DNA from: Bacteroidales bacterium | GTDB lineage: Bacteria; Bacteroidota; Bacteroidia; Bacteroidales; WCHB1-69 | Direction: 5' to 3' | Assembly (NCBI GenBank): GCA_024686335.1 | Contig: JAILCI010000015.1 | Span: 1 to 64,000 of the forward strand | Length of the DNA stretch: 64,000 nucleotides | In this document: positions 8,853-17,110 of the stretch, piece by piece | How the letters are laid out: the number at the start of each line of letters is the position of its first letter | Numbering within the stretch: the first letter of the stretch is position 1 | Notes under the pieces: model-generated | What the model saw: only the letters and a program-made list of their open reading frames with translations | What the model was told of the DNA's origin: nothing | Database searches by the model: none | Program-made: the position numbers and the translations under genes

Positions 8853-9137
8853 ATGACAAAAGCTGATATCGTAAATGACATTGCCGGAAAGACCGGATTA
8901 GACAAAGCAAGTGTTCAAACTATCGTAGAAAAATTCATGGATAGCGTAAAGAGTTCTATGGTTGGTGGAGATAACGTTTACCTCAGAGGTTTCGGCAGCT
9001 TCATTATCAAAGAAAGAGCTAAAAAGACTGCTCGCGACATCTCCAAATCCAAGACTATTACTATCCCTGCACACAATATTCCGGCCTTCAAGCCGTGTAA
9101 GACATTCGTTAATGCAGTAAAGAATGCAAAAAAATAA
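8853..9137 (+). CDS. hup: HU/IHF-family DNA-binding protein
   Basis: A 94-residue nucleoid protein. It starts MTKADIVNDIAGKTGL and carries the signature GFGSFIIKERA (about 46-57), with the DNA-contacting beta-arm NIPAFKPCK near 74. HU bends and compacts DNA. Length matches HU. It has its own promoter and is followed by a tiny basic gene. Confidence 0.92.
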   Translation: MTKADIVNDIAGKTGLDKASVQTIVEKFMDSVKSSMVGGDNVYLRGFGSFIIKERAKKTARDISKSKTITIPAHNIPAFKPCKTFVNAVKNAKK

Positions 9138-9163
9138 TAATTAACCTTTAAATTACATCTACT

Positions 9164-9253
9164 ATGCCTAGTGGTAAAAAGAGAAAAAGACATAAAATGT
9201 CTACTCATAAAAGAAAAAAACGTCTCAGAAAGAACAGACATAAAAATAAATAA
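9164..9253 (+). CDS. 29-residue highly basic protein, candidate ribosomal or AURKAIP1/COX24-like protein
   Basis: ATG at 9164 opens a 29-codon gene ending in TAA at 9251-9253. The product (MPSGKKRKRHKMSTHKRKKR, then LRKNRHKNK) is over half lysine, arginine and histidine. Very similar tiny proteins are widespread in Bacteroidetes, where they are annotated as hypothetical or as AURKAIP1/COX24 domain proteins. That domain is found in mitochondrial small-subunit protein mS38, so a ribosomal role is likely but inferred. It lies 26 bases after HU in an A/T-rich leader and upstream of the RNase G hairpin. Confidence 0.75.
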   Translation: MPSGKKRKRHKMSTHKRKKRLRKNRHKNK

Positions 9254-9275
9254 TCTTTTATGAGTATAATTTGCG

Positions 9276-9315
9276 ATGAAAACTAAATAGAACGAGAGTT
9301 TTATTTAGTTTTCAT
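9276..9315 (+). promoter_or_regulatory. 13-bp inverted repeat before the RNase G gene
   Basis: ATGAAAACTAAAT (9276-9288) and ATTTAGTTTTCAT (9303-9315) are perfect reverse complements around a 14-base loop. It ends 16 bases before the RNase G start. It could terminate the HU/basic-protein transcript or be a 5'-leader hairpin. An imperfect promoter box, TATAATTTGC, lies just before it at 9265-9274, which would put the hairpin at the very 5' end of the rng mRNA. Confidence 0.55.
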
Positions 9316-9331
9316 TGTTTTATAAGAAAAT

Positions 9332-10939
9332 ATGGAAGAAACTACAGAAATTTCTAAAGAACTAGTAATCACCTCGCATGACAATGAGGTGCAGGTGGCT
9401 CTGTTAGAGGATAAGAAGTTGATGGAGATTCACACGGAGAAATCTACGTCGAAATTCTCTGTAGGCAATATTTACGTTGGCAAGGTCCGGAAGATCATGC
9501 CCGGCTTGAATGCCGCTTTCGTGGACATTGGAAGCGAGAAAGACGCTTTCCTCCACTATCTGGACCTGGGTATTCACGCCCGCACTACCAACGCTTTCGT
9601 TAGTCAGGCCATCACAACCGGCAAGCGTAGCATCAGCCGCGTTCAGTATCTGGAAGAGGTGCCTAAGAATGGTAAGATCAGTGATGTCATCACTTCGGGG
9701 CAACTACTGATGGTCCAGGTCGCCAAAGAGCCGATCTCAACCAAGGGACCCCGTATTACGACGGAGATCTCATTCGCAGGACGCTATCTCGTTCTGGTGC
9801 CCTTTGGTGACAAGGTTTCCATTTCCCAAAAGATCAGAAGCTCGGCAGAACGCAAACGTCTGCGCTCAATCGTTCAAGGTATCAAGCCCCGTAATTTCGG
9901 CATCATTATCCGTACTGTTGCGGAGCATAAGTCCGCCGAAGAACTGACCGCCGATCTCGACAAGATCCGTTATAAGTGGGATACTACTGTGGAGAACCTT
10001 TTCACAGCCAAACCCGGTCTATGCCTGTCTCAAGAAAACGAAAGCGTCTCCTCACTGCTGAGAGAGATGCTCAATGACTCCTTCAACGCCATCTATATCG
10101 ACACACAGGATGTCTTCAATGAGGTGAAGAACTATATACACACTTACTCACCTGGCCAGGAAGACATAATCAAACTGTACAATGACAAACAACCTATCTT
10201 TGAACATTTCAATGTCGCCAAGCAGATAAAAGGCTCTTTCGGCAAAGTGGTGACAGTCAAAGGTGGAGTTTACTTGATTATAGAACATACCGAGGCGATG
10301 CATGTGATAGACGTTAACAGCGGCAACCGCTTGAAGTCTAGTCAGTCGCCCGAAGATAATGCGATGAATACCAATATGATAGCCGCTGCAGAGATTGCCC
10401 GTCAACTGCGTCTTCGAGATATGGGCGGTATCATTACCATCGACTTTGTAGACCTACACACAGCCCAGCATAAGTCTGGATTGTACAAGGCGATGCAGGA
10501 GTTCATGAAGAACGATAAGGCCAAACATACAATATTGCCACTTAACAAGTTTTGTGTCATGGAAATCACGCGTCAGCGCGTTCGCCAGGCAACCATCATA
10601 GAAACAACCGAACAGTGCCCTACCTGTAAAGGAACCGGCAAGGTGAAACCTGCCATCCTGATTGAGGACGAGATCAACAATACTTTGGAATTCCTCTTTG
10701 AAAAACAGCAGGAATCTAAGGTGACAGTCATGGTCCATCCCTTTGTCCATGCTTATCTGAAACATGGATTTCCATCTGTGCTTACCAGATGGCGCTTTAA
10801 GTATAAGAAACGCATCAAAGTGGTGGCTAACCAAAGTTACCATCTGTTGGAGCATCGTTATTTTAACAGCAATATGGATGAGATAGTCCTCTGGAGTATC
10901 CCGAATATTGAGGACGATAAAGAAGCTAAAACCGAATAG
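9332..10939 (+). CDS. rng: Ribonuclease G (RNase E/G family)
   Basis: A 535-residue endoribonuclease for rRNA maturation and mRNA decay. Residues about 35-130 form the S1 RNA-binding domain (VGNIYVGKVRKIMPGLNAAF). The catalytic metal-binding aspartates are in HVIDVNSGN (about 322-330) and ITIDFVDLH (about 368). The zinc-link cysteines are in CPTCKGTGK (about 429). There is no long C-terminal scaffold as in E. coli RNase E, so it is the RNase G form. A leader hairpin precedes the gene. recX follows after one base. Confidence 0.93.
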   Translation: MEETTEISKELVITSHDNEVQVALLEDKKLMEIHTEKSTSKFSVGNIYVGKVRKIMPGLNAAFVDIGSEKDAFLHYLDLGIHARTTNAFVSQAITTGKRSISRVQYLEEVPKNGKISDVITSGQLLMVQVAKEPISTKGPRITTEISFAGRYLVLVPFGDKVSISQKIRSSAERKRLRSIVQGIKPRNFGIIIRTVAEHKSAEELTADLDKIRYKWDTTVENLFTAKPGLCLSQENESVSSLLREMLNDSFNAIYIDTQDVFNEVKNYIHTYSPGQEDIIKLYNDKQPIFEHFNVAKQIKGSFGKVVTVKGGVYLIIEHTEAMHVIDVNSGNRLKSSQSPEDNAMNTNMIAAAEIARQLRLRDMGGIITIDFVDLHTAQHKSGLYKAMQEFMKNDKAKHTILPLNKFCVMEITRQRVRQATIIETTEQCPTCKGTGKVKPAILIEDEINNTLEFLFEKQQESKVTVMVHPFVHAYLKHGFPSVLTRWRFKYKKRIKVVANQSYHLLEHRYFNSNMDEIVLWSIPNIEDDKEAKTE

Positions 10940-10940
10940 A

Positions 10941-11384
10941 ATGGACGTACCTGCAGATATATTGGTGAAATTGGAACGCTACTGCGCTTATCAGGAACGA
11001 TGTGAGGCTGATGTGCGTAAGAAAATGGCCGGAATGACCATTTCTAGCGCCCAAAGAGAGGAAATTATGCGACGTCTCAAAGAACAAAGTTTTGTGGACG
11101 ACGCTCGTTTTGCAGCTCTCTATGTGCGTGGTAAGATGCGCGAAAATCAATGGGGCCGCCTTAAGATTCGACAAGGCCTTTATGCCAAAGGTATTGCACC
11201 GGAAATCATCGATCAGGCTATCGCTGAGATAGACGAAGAGGAATACACCTCTATGCTGTCAGAAGCAGTTGATAAATGGAAACGTCTTAATTCGGCAGAT
11301 GCAGACGACCGATCCAAACTAATCAGATCTCTCCTGACCAAAGGATTTGAGATGGGAGAGATCTTGTCTATTTTAAAATCATAA
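10941..11384 (+). CDS. recX: RecX-family regulator of RecA
   Basis: A 147-residue protein from ATG 10941, one base after the rng stop; an earlier in-frame start at 10908 would overlap rng and adds residues absent from RecX. It shows RecX three-helix repeats, with FVDDARFAALYVRGKM and WGRLKIRQGLYAKGI as the diagnostic segments. RecX inhibits RecA filament growth and ATPase. Here it is not next to recA but between RNase G and release factor 2, so co-regulation with recA is not evident. Confidence 0.85.
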   Translation: MDVPADILVKLERYCAYQERCEADVRKKMAGMTISSAQREEIMRRLKEQSFVDDARFAALYVRGKMRENQWGRLKIRQGLYAKGIAPEIIDQAIAEIDEEEYTSMLSEAVDKWKRLNSADADDRSKLIRSLLTKGFEMGEILSILKS

Positions 11385-11396
11385 CATATTGAAATT

Positions 11397-12480
11397 ATGA
11401 TAACTAACGATCAAGTAAAGAACATCCTCAGCAGGCTCGGTGAGCTAAGGAGGTATCTTTGACATCGATAAGAAAGAAGCAGAAATAGCAGAAAAAGAAG
11501 CAATTAGTCAGCAGCCAGGCTTCTGGGATGATCCCAAAAAGGCCGAACAACTGTTGAGAGAAGTCGCTCTCGTCAAGACGTGGGTGAAAGACTACGACCA
11601 AGCCGTAGAGCAGGGCGAAGAGCTGACAATCATGAATGATTTTCTGGAAGCGGGTGAAGCGACCGAAGAAGAGGTTGAACAATCGTATCAACATCTTCTT
11701 CAAATGGTTGAAAAACTTGAGTTCCGTAATATGATGCGTAACGAAGAGGACTCGCTCAATGCCGTTATCACCATCAATGCTGGTGCTGGCGGTACGGAGA
11801 GCTGTGACTGGGCTGATATGCTCCTGCGTATGTATTTGCGTTGGGCTGAGCGTAATGGTTTTAAAACCAAGATGTTAGACCGTCAGGACGGCGATGTGGC
11901 TGGCGTCAAATCTGTCTCTGTAGAGGTTGAAGGTCCTTACGCATATGGTTATCTTCGCAGCGAGAATGGAGTCCATCGTTTGGTGCGCCTCTCACCCTTC
12001 GATGCTGCCAACCGCCGACATACATCTTTCGCTTCTGTGTATGCTTATCCAATTGTAAATGATGACATTGTTATTGAGATTAACCCGGCTGATATCAGTT
12101 GGGACACTTACCGTTCCAGCGGTCATGGTGGTCAAAATGTCAATAAGGTGGAGACTGCCGTACGCCTGCATCACCATCCCTCTGGAATCATCGTGGAGTG
12201 TCAGGTAACTCGTTCGCAAATCCAGAACCGGGAGATGGCTATGACGATGCTGCGTTCCCGTCTTTACCAGATAGAATTGGAGAAGAAACGAGCTAAACTC
12301 GCTGACATTGAAAACAGCAAGAAAAAAATAGAGTGGGGAAGCCAGATCCGCAGTTATGTGATGCAGCCTTATAAGATGGTTAAGGACCTTCGTACAGGCT
12401 ATGAGACCGGTAATGTGAATGCGGTGATGGACGGTGAAATAGATGATTTTATCAAGGCTTATTTGATGCAAGATCACTGA
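11397..12480 (+). CDS. prfB: Peptide chain release factor 2, with programmed +1 frameshift
   Basis: RF2 (about 360 residues) recognises UGA and UAA. Frame one runs from ATG 11397 to TGA 11460-11462 (21 codons, [21 protein letters not shown]). It is followed in the +1 frame from GAC at 11461 by the rest of the protein to 12480. The junction AGG-AGG-TAT-CTT-TGA-C is the canonical RF2 autoregulatory site: an internal Shine-Dalgarno-like AGGAGG, slippery CTT and in-frame UGA. The body carries the UGA-specific SPF tripeptide (in [12 protein letters not shown]) and the catalytic GGQ (in GHGGQNVNK). It is not a pseudogene. Low RF2 activity should favour the shift and raise its own synthesis. Confidence 0.95.
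11448..11463 (+). promoter_or_regulatory. RF2 +1 recoding site
   Basis: AGGAGGTATCTTTGAC: the SD-like AGGAGG (11448-11453) is followed by TAT, slippery CTT (11457-11459), stop TGA (11460-11462) and the context base C. Spacing is identical to the classical E. coli prfB site. Confidence 0.93.
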
Positions 12481-12512
12481 TTTTAGGTTGTTGATAATTG
12501 TTTATATCTTTT

Positions 12513-12544
12513 TTTGTAAACTACCAAATGCTTGTTTACCTTTG
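12513..12544 (+). promoter_or_regulatory. Consensus promoter of prs
   Basis: TTTG (12513-12516), a 20-base spacer and TACCTTTG (12537-12544) match the Bacteroidetes primary-sigma consensus exactly. The start would be near 12551, giving a leader of about 40 bases before prs. Confidence 0.75.
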
Positions 12545-12589
12545 CTTGTTGATTTGAAGATATCTTAAAATTTTAAATACTAATCAGTT

Positions 12590-13522
12590 ATGGATAAAAA
12601 CTATGTATTGGTGGCCGGTCGTGCCAATCCTGAATTAGCAAAAAACGTTGCAGAACATCTAGGTATGCCACTTTTCCCGGTGGATATTCTTCAATTCAAA
12701 GATGGAGAAATCCAGGTCTATTTTGATGACACCATCCGCGGAAAGGATGTCTTCATCATTCAACCGACGTTTTCTCCTTCAGATAACATCATTGAACTGT
12801 TGATTACTATTGATGCAGCCAAACGTGCTTCTGCGCGTAACATCATTGCTGTAATTCCTTATTTTGGCTATGCTCGTCAGGATCGCAAAGACAAGCCTAG
12901 AACATCTATCGGTGCCAAGTTGATGTGTAACTTACTGACCACAGCAGGCGTTAATCGTGTTATTACGATGGACTTGCATGCTGACCAGATCCAAGGCTTT
13001 ATCGAAGTGCCTGTGGACCATCTATACGCCTCCAATGTGTTTATCCCTTATATCCGTAGTCTGAATAATGATCTCATTATGATTGCATCTCCCGATACAG
13101 GAGGTACTAAACGTGCTTCAACCTATGCTAAGGCTCTGAATTGTGATCTTGCTATCGGTTTCAAACAGAGAGAGAAACAAAATGAGGTCGCCTCTCTGAA
13201 TATCCTTGGTGATGTGACCGGCAAGGAGGTTATCTTGGTAGATGATATTATCGATACTGCTGGTACTCTGTGCAAGGCTGCTGAAGCTATCAAGGCTATG
13301 GGTGCCAAGAGCGTTAATGCTATGTGTGCACATGGTCTCTTCTCTGGCGAAGCCTTGGAGAGAATTGAAAAATCCTGCTTGGAGACAGTCTTGGTGACAG
13401 ACTCTATCCCATTGAAACGCCCCTGCAGCAAGATTCGCGTGATCTCTATCGCTAAACTGCTTGCCGAGGTGATCGAGAGTGTGGAGCAATGCACCTCTAT
13501 CTCTAAGCACTACTTCGTATAG
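12590..13522 (+). CDS. prs: Ribose-phosphate pyrophosphokinase
   Basis: A 310-residue PRPP synthetase: ribose-5-phosphate plus ATP gives PRPP for purine, pyrimidine, histidine, tryptophan and NAD synthesis. The flexible-loop region PYFGYARQDRK (about 95-105) and the PRPP-binding loop VDDIIDTAGTL (about 218-228) are intact, and DLHADQIQGF supplies the metal-binding histidine. Length equals the class I norm. It has a consensus promoter after prfB and is followed by thiL after 14 bases. Confidence 0.96.
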   Translation: MDKNYVLVAGRANPELAKNVAEHLGMPLFPVDILQFKDGEIQVYFDDTIRGKDVFIIQPTFSPSDNIIELLITIDAAKRASARNIIAVIPYFGYARQDRKDKPRTSIGAKLMCNLLTTAGVNRVITMDLHADQIQGFIEVPVDHLYASNVFIPYIRSLNNDLIMIASPDTGGTKRASTYAKALNCDLAIGFKQREKQNEVASLNILGDVTGKEVILVDDIIDTAGTLCKAAEAIKAMGAKSVNAMCAHGLFSGEALERIEKSCLETVLVTDSIPLKRPCSKIRVISIAKLLAEVIESVEQCTSISKHYFV

Positions 13523-13536
13523 TCAATTTTTAAGAT

Positions 13537-14589
13537 ATGCAAGATATGAACAACCTGGCCGCAGAGGAGATGCCCTCTCTCGGCAAGTACGACCTTATCG
13601 CCGAGTTGGCCAAAGGATTTGTCCAAGAGAACGCTTCAACCGTCATGGGCATTGGTGATGATGCGGCTGTGATTGCCCCATCTTCTGAATATGTGGTCAG
13701 CTCTTCTAAAGTTTTTATGGAGAATGTCCACTTCGACCTTACCTATGTGCCCTTACAGTATCTCGGTTACAAGGTTGTCACTGTGGTCTGCTCCGACCTT
13801 TTGGCTATGAATGCCATCCCCACACAGCTTTCGCTCAATGTGGCTATTTCCAATCGTTTTGACCTTAAAGCGGTTCAGGATCTCTTGGATGGTGTCGCCA
13901 CTGGTTGTGAGAATCTCCATGTGGACATTACAGGACTGGATATCACTACCTCTCGTCGCGACATGATTATCAGTGCGTCAGCGATAGGGGAGTGTGAGCC
14001 CGCCCAACTGGTCAAGCGCCAGGGTGCTCAGGATAATGAACTACTCTGTGTCTCAGGCGACTTCGCTGCTGCTTATGCAGGTCTGTTGCTTCTGGAGCGC
14101 GAGAAGAAAGTTTTTGATGCCAATCCGACTGCTCAGCCGGATTTCGGCGGTCAGGACTACTTGCTGCGCCGCCAGCTGAGACCGGAAGCCCGTCTGGATA
14201 TCATCGAGGCTCTGCGCCGAGAGAATATCGTGCCGACATCTATGGTGAACGTCTGCGATGGCATGGCCGCTGCACTGATGCAGATCTGCCATGCCTCCAA
14301 TAAGGGCGCTATCCTCTTTGAAGAGCGTATCCCGATGACCGAACTGACTTTCAATACTCTTAAGAGTTTTGACATTGTCCATACAGTGGCTGCTCTTAAT
14401 GGTGGTGATGACTATGAGTTGATGTTTACCATTAAACAGTCTGATTTTGAGAATATTAAGAATGTGCAGAATGTCTCTATTGTCGGTTATATCAAAGAGA
14501 AAGAGTACGGTTGTCAACTTCTTACCTCCGATAATCATCAGATAGAGATTAAAGCACAGGGATTCAGTAAAATACAACACAATGCATAG
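13537..14589 (+). CDS. thiL: Thiamine-monophosphate kinase
   Basis: A 350-residue ThiL, which phosphorylates thiamine monophosphate to the active cofactor thiamine pyrophosphate. The AIRS-like N-terminal domain has GIGDDAAVI (about 39-47) for magnesium-ATP, and the C-terminal domain has NGGDDYELMFT. It starts MQDMNNL; a downstream ATG (MNNL) is also possible. Its last 8 bases overlap the ispG start (ATGCATAG), so the two are translationally coupled. The pairing is sensible because the MEP pathway needs TPP at its first step. Confidence 0.93.
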   Translation: MQDMNNLAAEEMPSLGKYDLIAELAKGFVQENASTVMGIGDDAAVIAPSSEYVVSSSKVFMENVHFDLTYVPLQYLGYKVVTVVCSDLLAMNAIPTQLSLNVAISNRFDLKAVQDLLDGVATGCENLHVDITGLDITTSRRDMIISASAIGECEPAQLVKRQGAQDNELLCVSGDFAAAYAGLLLLEREKKVFDANPTAQPDFGGQDYLLRRQLRPEARLDIIEALRRENIVPTSMVNVCDGMAAALMQICHASNKGAILFEERIPMTELTFNTLKSFDIVHTVAALNGGDDYELMFTIKQSDFENIKNVQNVSIVGYIKEKEYGCQLLTSDNHQIEIKAQGFSKIQHNA

Positions 14590-15928
14590 TTCTGTGCAGT
14601 TTAATATCGGAGACATCTCTATGGGTGGCGACGCTCCTGTGGTGGTGCAATCTATGACCAATACCGACACGTTGGATGTGGCTGCTTCTGTGGCGCAATG
14701 CGAACGTATGATCGCTAATGGCGCTCAGATGGTTCGTCTGACCGTTCCAACTATGAAGGAGGTTGATACTCTTGCACAGATCCAGAAGAATTTGCGCCAA
14801 AAGGGAATTACTACTCCCATTGTGGCTGATGTGCATTTCAACCCCAAGGTTGCTGAAGCCGTTGCCTCTTTTGTGGAGAAGGTTCGTATAAACCCGGGCA
14901 ACTATGTGGACAAGAGAGTTTTTGCCTCTTTCACGATGACCGATGAGGAGTATGCTGCTGCCGTCGCTCGTATGGCAGAACGCGCACGTCCTCTTTTCCG
15001 CATCTGTCGTGAACATGGCACCGCTATCCGTATCGGCATCAACCAAGGTTCTCTTTGCGACCGTATCCGGAATCGTTATGGCAATACGCCAGAGGCCTTG
15101 GTGCAGTCTGCATTAGAGTGGCTTGATATCTGTGAGGATGCTGACTTCCATAAGATTGTCATCTCCATGAAGTCCAGCAATGTCCAAACTATGATGGAAG
15201 CCACCCTGCGTCTTCATGAGGCCATGCGTGAGCGGGGTGAGGTTTATCCCATCCATCTTGGTGTTACTGAGGCAGGCTGTGGAGTGGAAGGCCGTGTGAA
15301 GTCTGCTGCAGGCATCGGTGCTCTGTTGATGATGGGTGTGGGAGATACTGTCCGTGTTTCTCTGACTGAACCACCCGAGAATGAGACACCCTTTGCCCAT
15401 CGTGTTGTCGAGACTGTGGCCAAGTTGAAACCGGAAGATGCTGTCGTGAAAGATCAGACTCTTTACTATTCTGCCTCTATTGAAGATTCGGAGGAGTGGT
15501 TGATCAGCGCTTCTGCTATGGCTGGTTATGCCTATTATAACCATCATATTAAAGATTTGGTCTTGCAAAACGATAAGGTTAGTAAAGAGGCACTTGTGAA
15601 TTTGCAAGCTACAATCCTTCAGGCCTGTAGAATTCGCATGAGTAAGACAGAGTTCATCTCATGTCCCTCTTGCGGTCGTACGCAATACGATATCCAATCT
15701 GTTGTGGCACAAGTGAAGGAGCGTTTTGCCAATTATCCCGGACTTAAAATTGGTGTGATGGGTTGTATCGTAAATGGTCCTGGTGAGATGGCTGATGCCG
15801 ATTATGGCATTGTCGGTGCATCTCAAGGCCTGGTGTGCGTATATAAGGCTAAGGAGAAACTGACGAATCCCATCGCTATCCCGGAAGCATTGGATATGCT
15901 GGAGAAACTTATTGAACAATCGAAATAA
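14582..15928 (+). CDS. ispG: 4-hydroxy-3-methylbut-2-enyl diphosphate synthase (IspG), with a short central insert
   Basis: A 448-residue IspG (GcpE) that makes HMBPP from MEcPP in the MEP isoprenoid pathway using a [4Fe-4S] cluster. The TIM-barrel domain (VVVQSMTNTDT, ADVHFN, RINPGN) is followed by GDTVRVSLTEPP near 254. The cluster domain holds CPSCGRT near 361 and MGCIVNGPGEMADAD near 393. About 107 residues separate GDTVRVSL from CPSC. Most Bacteroidetes IspG proteins, like plant and chlamydial ones, carry a full extra domain there and are about 600 residues long, whereas E. coli IspG (372 residues) has only a linker. This protein is intermediate. All catalytic cysteines are present. Confidence 0.93.
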   Translation: MHSSVQFNIGDISMGGDAPVVVQSMTNTDTLDVAASVAQCERMIANGAQMVRLTVPTMKEVDTLAQIQKNLRQKGITTPIVADVHFNPKVAEAVASFVEKVRINPGNYVDKRVFASFTMTDEEYAAAVARMAERARPLFRICREHGTAIRIGINQGSLCDRIRNRYGNTPEALVQSALEWLDICEDADFHKIVISMKSSNVQTMMEATLRLHEAMRERGEVYPIHLGVTEAGCGVEGRVKSAAGIGALLMMGVGDTVRVSLTEPPENETPFAHRVVETVAKLKPEDAVVKDQTLYYSASIEDSEEWLISASAMAGYAYYNHHIKDLVLQNDKVSKEALVNLQATILQACRIRMSKTEFISCPSCGRTQYDIQSVVAQVKERFANYPGLKIGVMGCIVNGPGEMADADYGIVGASQGLVCVYKAKEKLTNPIAIPEALDMLEKLIEQSK

Positions 15929-15940
15929 CATTTAGATTCT

Positions 15941-17110
15941 ATGAAATATAATTTTGACGAGCCTGTTGTAAGGCGTGGTACATCGTGTGTGAAACACGAT
16001 ATGTTGAAAGAAGTCTTCGGCACGGAGGATCTGTTGCCGATGTGGGTGGCTGATATGGATTTTAAGACTCCGGATTTTATTGTGAACGCTGTCCGGGAAC
16101 GCTGTAACCACGAGGTTTTCGGTTATACATTTGCGCCAAACACCTACATCTGCGCTGTCCTTAACTGGTTCCAGTCTCATTATGGAATTGAATCTAAATG
16201 GAATAAGATGCATTTTATTCCAGGCATTGTGCAAGGAATAGCATTCGTATTACAAGCTTTTACCCAGCCTGGAGATAATGTTTTGCTTACGACGCCTGTG
16301 TATCCGCCATTCTTGAATGTGCCTCATCGTAGTGGTCGTCGCTTTGTAAACAGCAGTCTTAAGACTGTCAATGGCCGTTTTGAGATTGATTATGAGGATT
16401 TTGAAGAGAAAGCTAAAGGATGCAAGGTTTTCATTTTGGCCAATCCTCACAATCCTGGAGGTACGGTATGGACTGCCGAAGAGTTGCGCCGTATTGCCGA
16501 GATTTGCTATCGACAGAAGGTGCTTGTCATTTCCGATGAGATCCATGCCGATTTGACCTTGCCAGGTCATCACCATATCTCCTTTAGCAAGGTTTCTGAC
16601 GAGGCCTACCATAACTCAATCACTTTCTTCGCGCCCAGCAAGACGTTCAATATGGCAGGACTTGCTTCGTCAGTGGGTTATGTGCCTGATCCAGATGTTC
16701 GTCGTCAATTCTTTAATTTCTTGGATGCAAATGAGTTGTCTTTAGGTAATCTCTTTGCCTATGTCGGTGCTGAGGCTGCTTTCCGCTATGGCGAAGAGTG
16801 GCGTCTCCAGATGTTGGACTACATTCAGGCTAATGCTGATTTTGCTATCGATTATTTGGCTAAGAATGCTCCTAAGGTAGTGGCAATGCGTCCGGAGGCT
16901 TCTTTCCTCTTATGGTTGGATTTCAATGCTTACGGACTTCCGCATGATGAGTTGGTTCGCATCATGATTGAAGAGGCAAAAGTTGGATTGAACAGTGGTA
17001 CCGACTATGGTCGTGACGGATCAGGATTTATGCGTCTTAACTTCGGATGTTCTCGCGCCACTCTTGAGGAGGGCCTTCGCAGAATCTGCGACGTCCTGCG
17101 TAATCGTTAA
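15941..17110 (+). CDS. PatB/MalY-type C-S lyase (class I PLP enzyme)
   Basis: A 389-residue aminotransferase-fold enzyme of the MalY/PatB group, usually a cystathionine beta-lyase. Diagnostic segments are LLPMWVADMDFKTP near the start, NPHNPGGTVWT (about 168-178), ISDEIHADL and the PLP lysine in APSKTFNMAGL (about K231). It probably cleaves C-S bonds of cystathionine or cysteine conjugates; some members have regulatory roles. It lies 12 bases after ispG. Its stop codon overlaps that of the helicase gene on the other strand. Confidence 0.88.
   Translation: MKYNFDEPVVRRGTSCVKHDMLKEVFGTEDLLPMWVADMDFKTPDFIVNAVRERCNHEVFGYTFAPNTYICAVLNWFQSHYGIESKWNKMHFIPGIVQGIAFVLQAFTQPGDNVLLTTPVYPPFLNVPHRSGRRFVNSSLKTVNGRFEIDYEDFEEKAKGCKVFILANPHNPGGTVWTAEELRRIAEICYRQKVLVISDEIHADLTLPGHHHISFSKVSDEAYHNSITFFAPSKTFNMAGLASSVGYVPDPDVRRQFFNFLDANELSLGNLFAYVGAEAAFRYGEEWRLQMLDYIQANADFAIDYLAKNAPKVVAMRPEASFLLWLDFNAYGLPHDELVRIMIEEAKVGLNSGTDYGRDGSGFMRLNFGCSRATLEEGLRRICDVLRNR

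Noticed and set aside
11397-11462. Early stop in prfB as a sign of a pseudogene
   Set aside because: The stop lies in the canonical RF2 frameshift sequence, and the downstream frame is intact with SPF and GGQ motifs.
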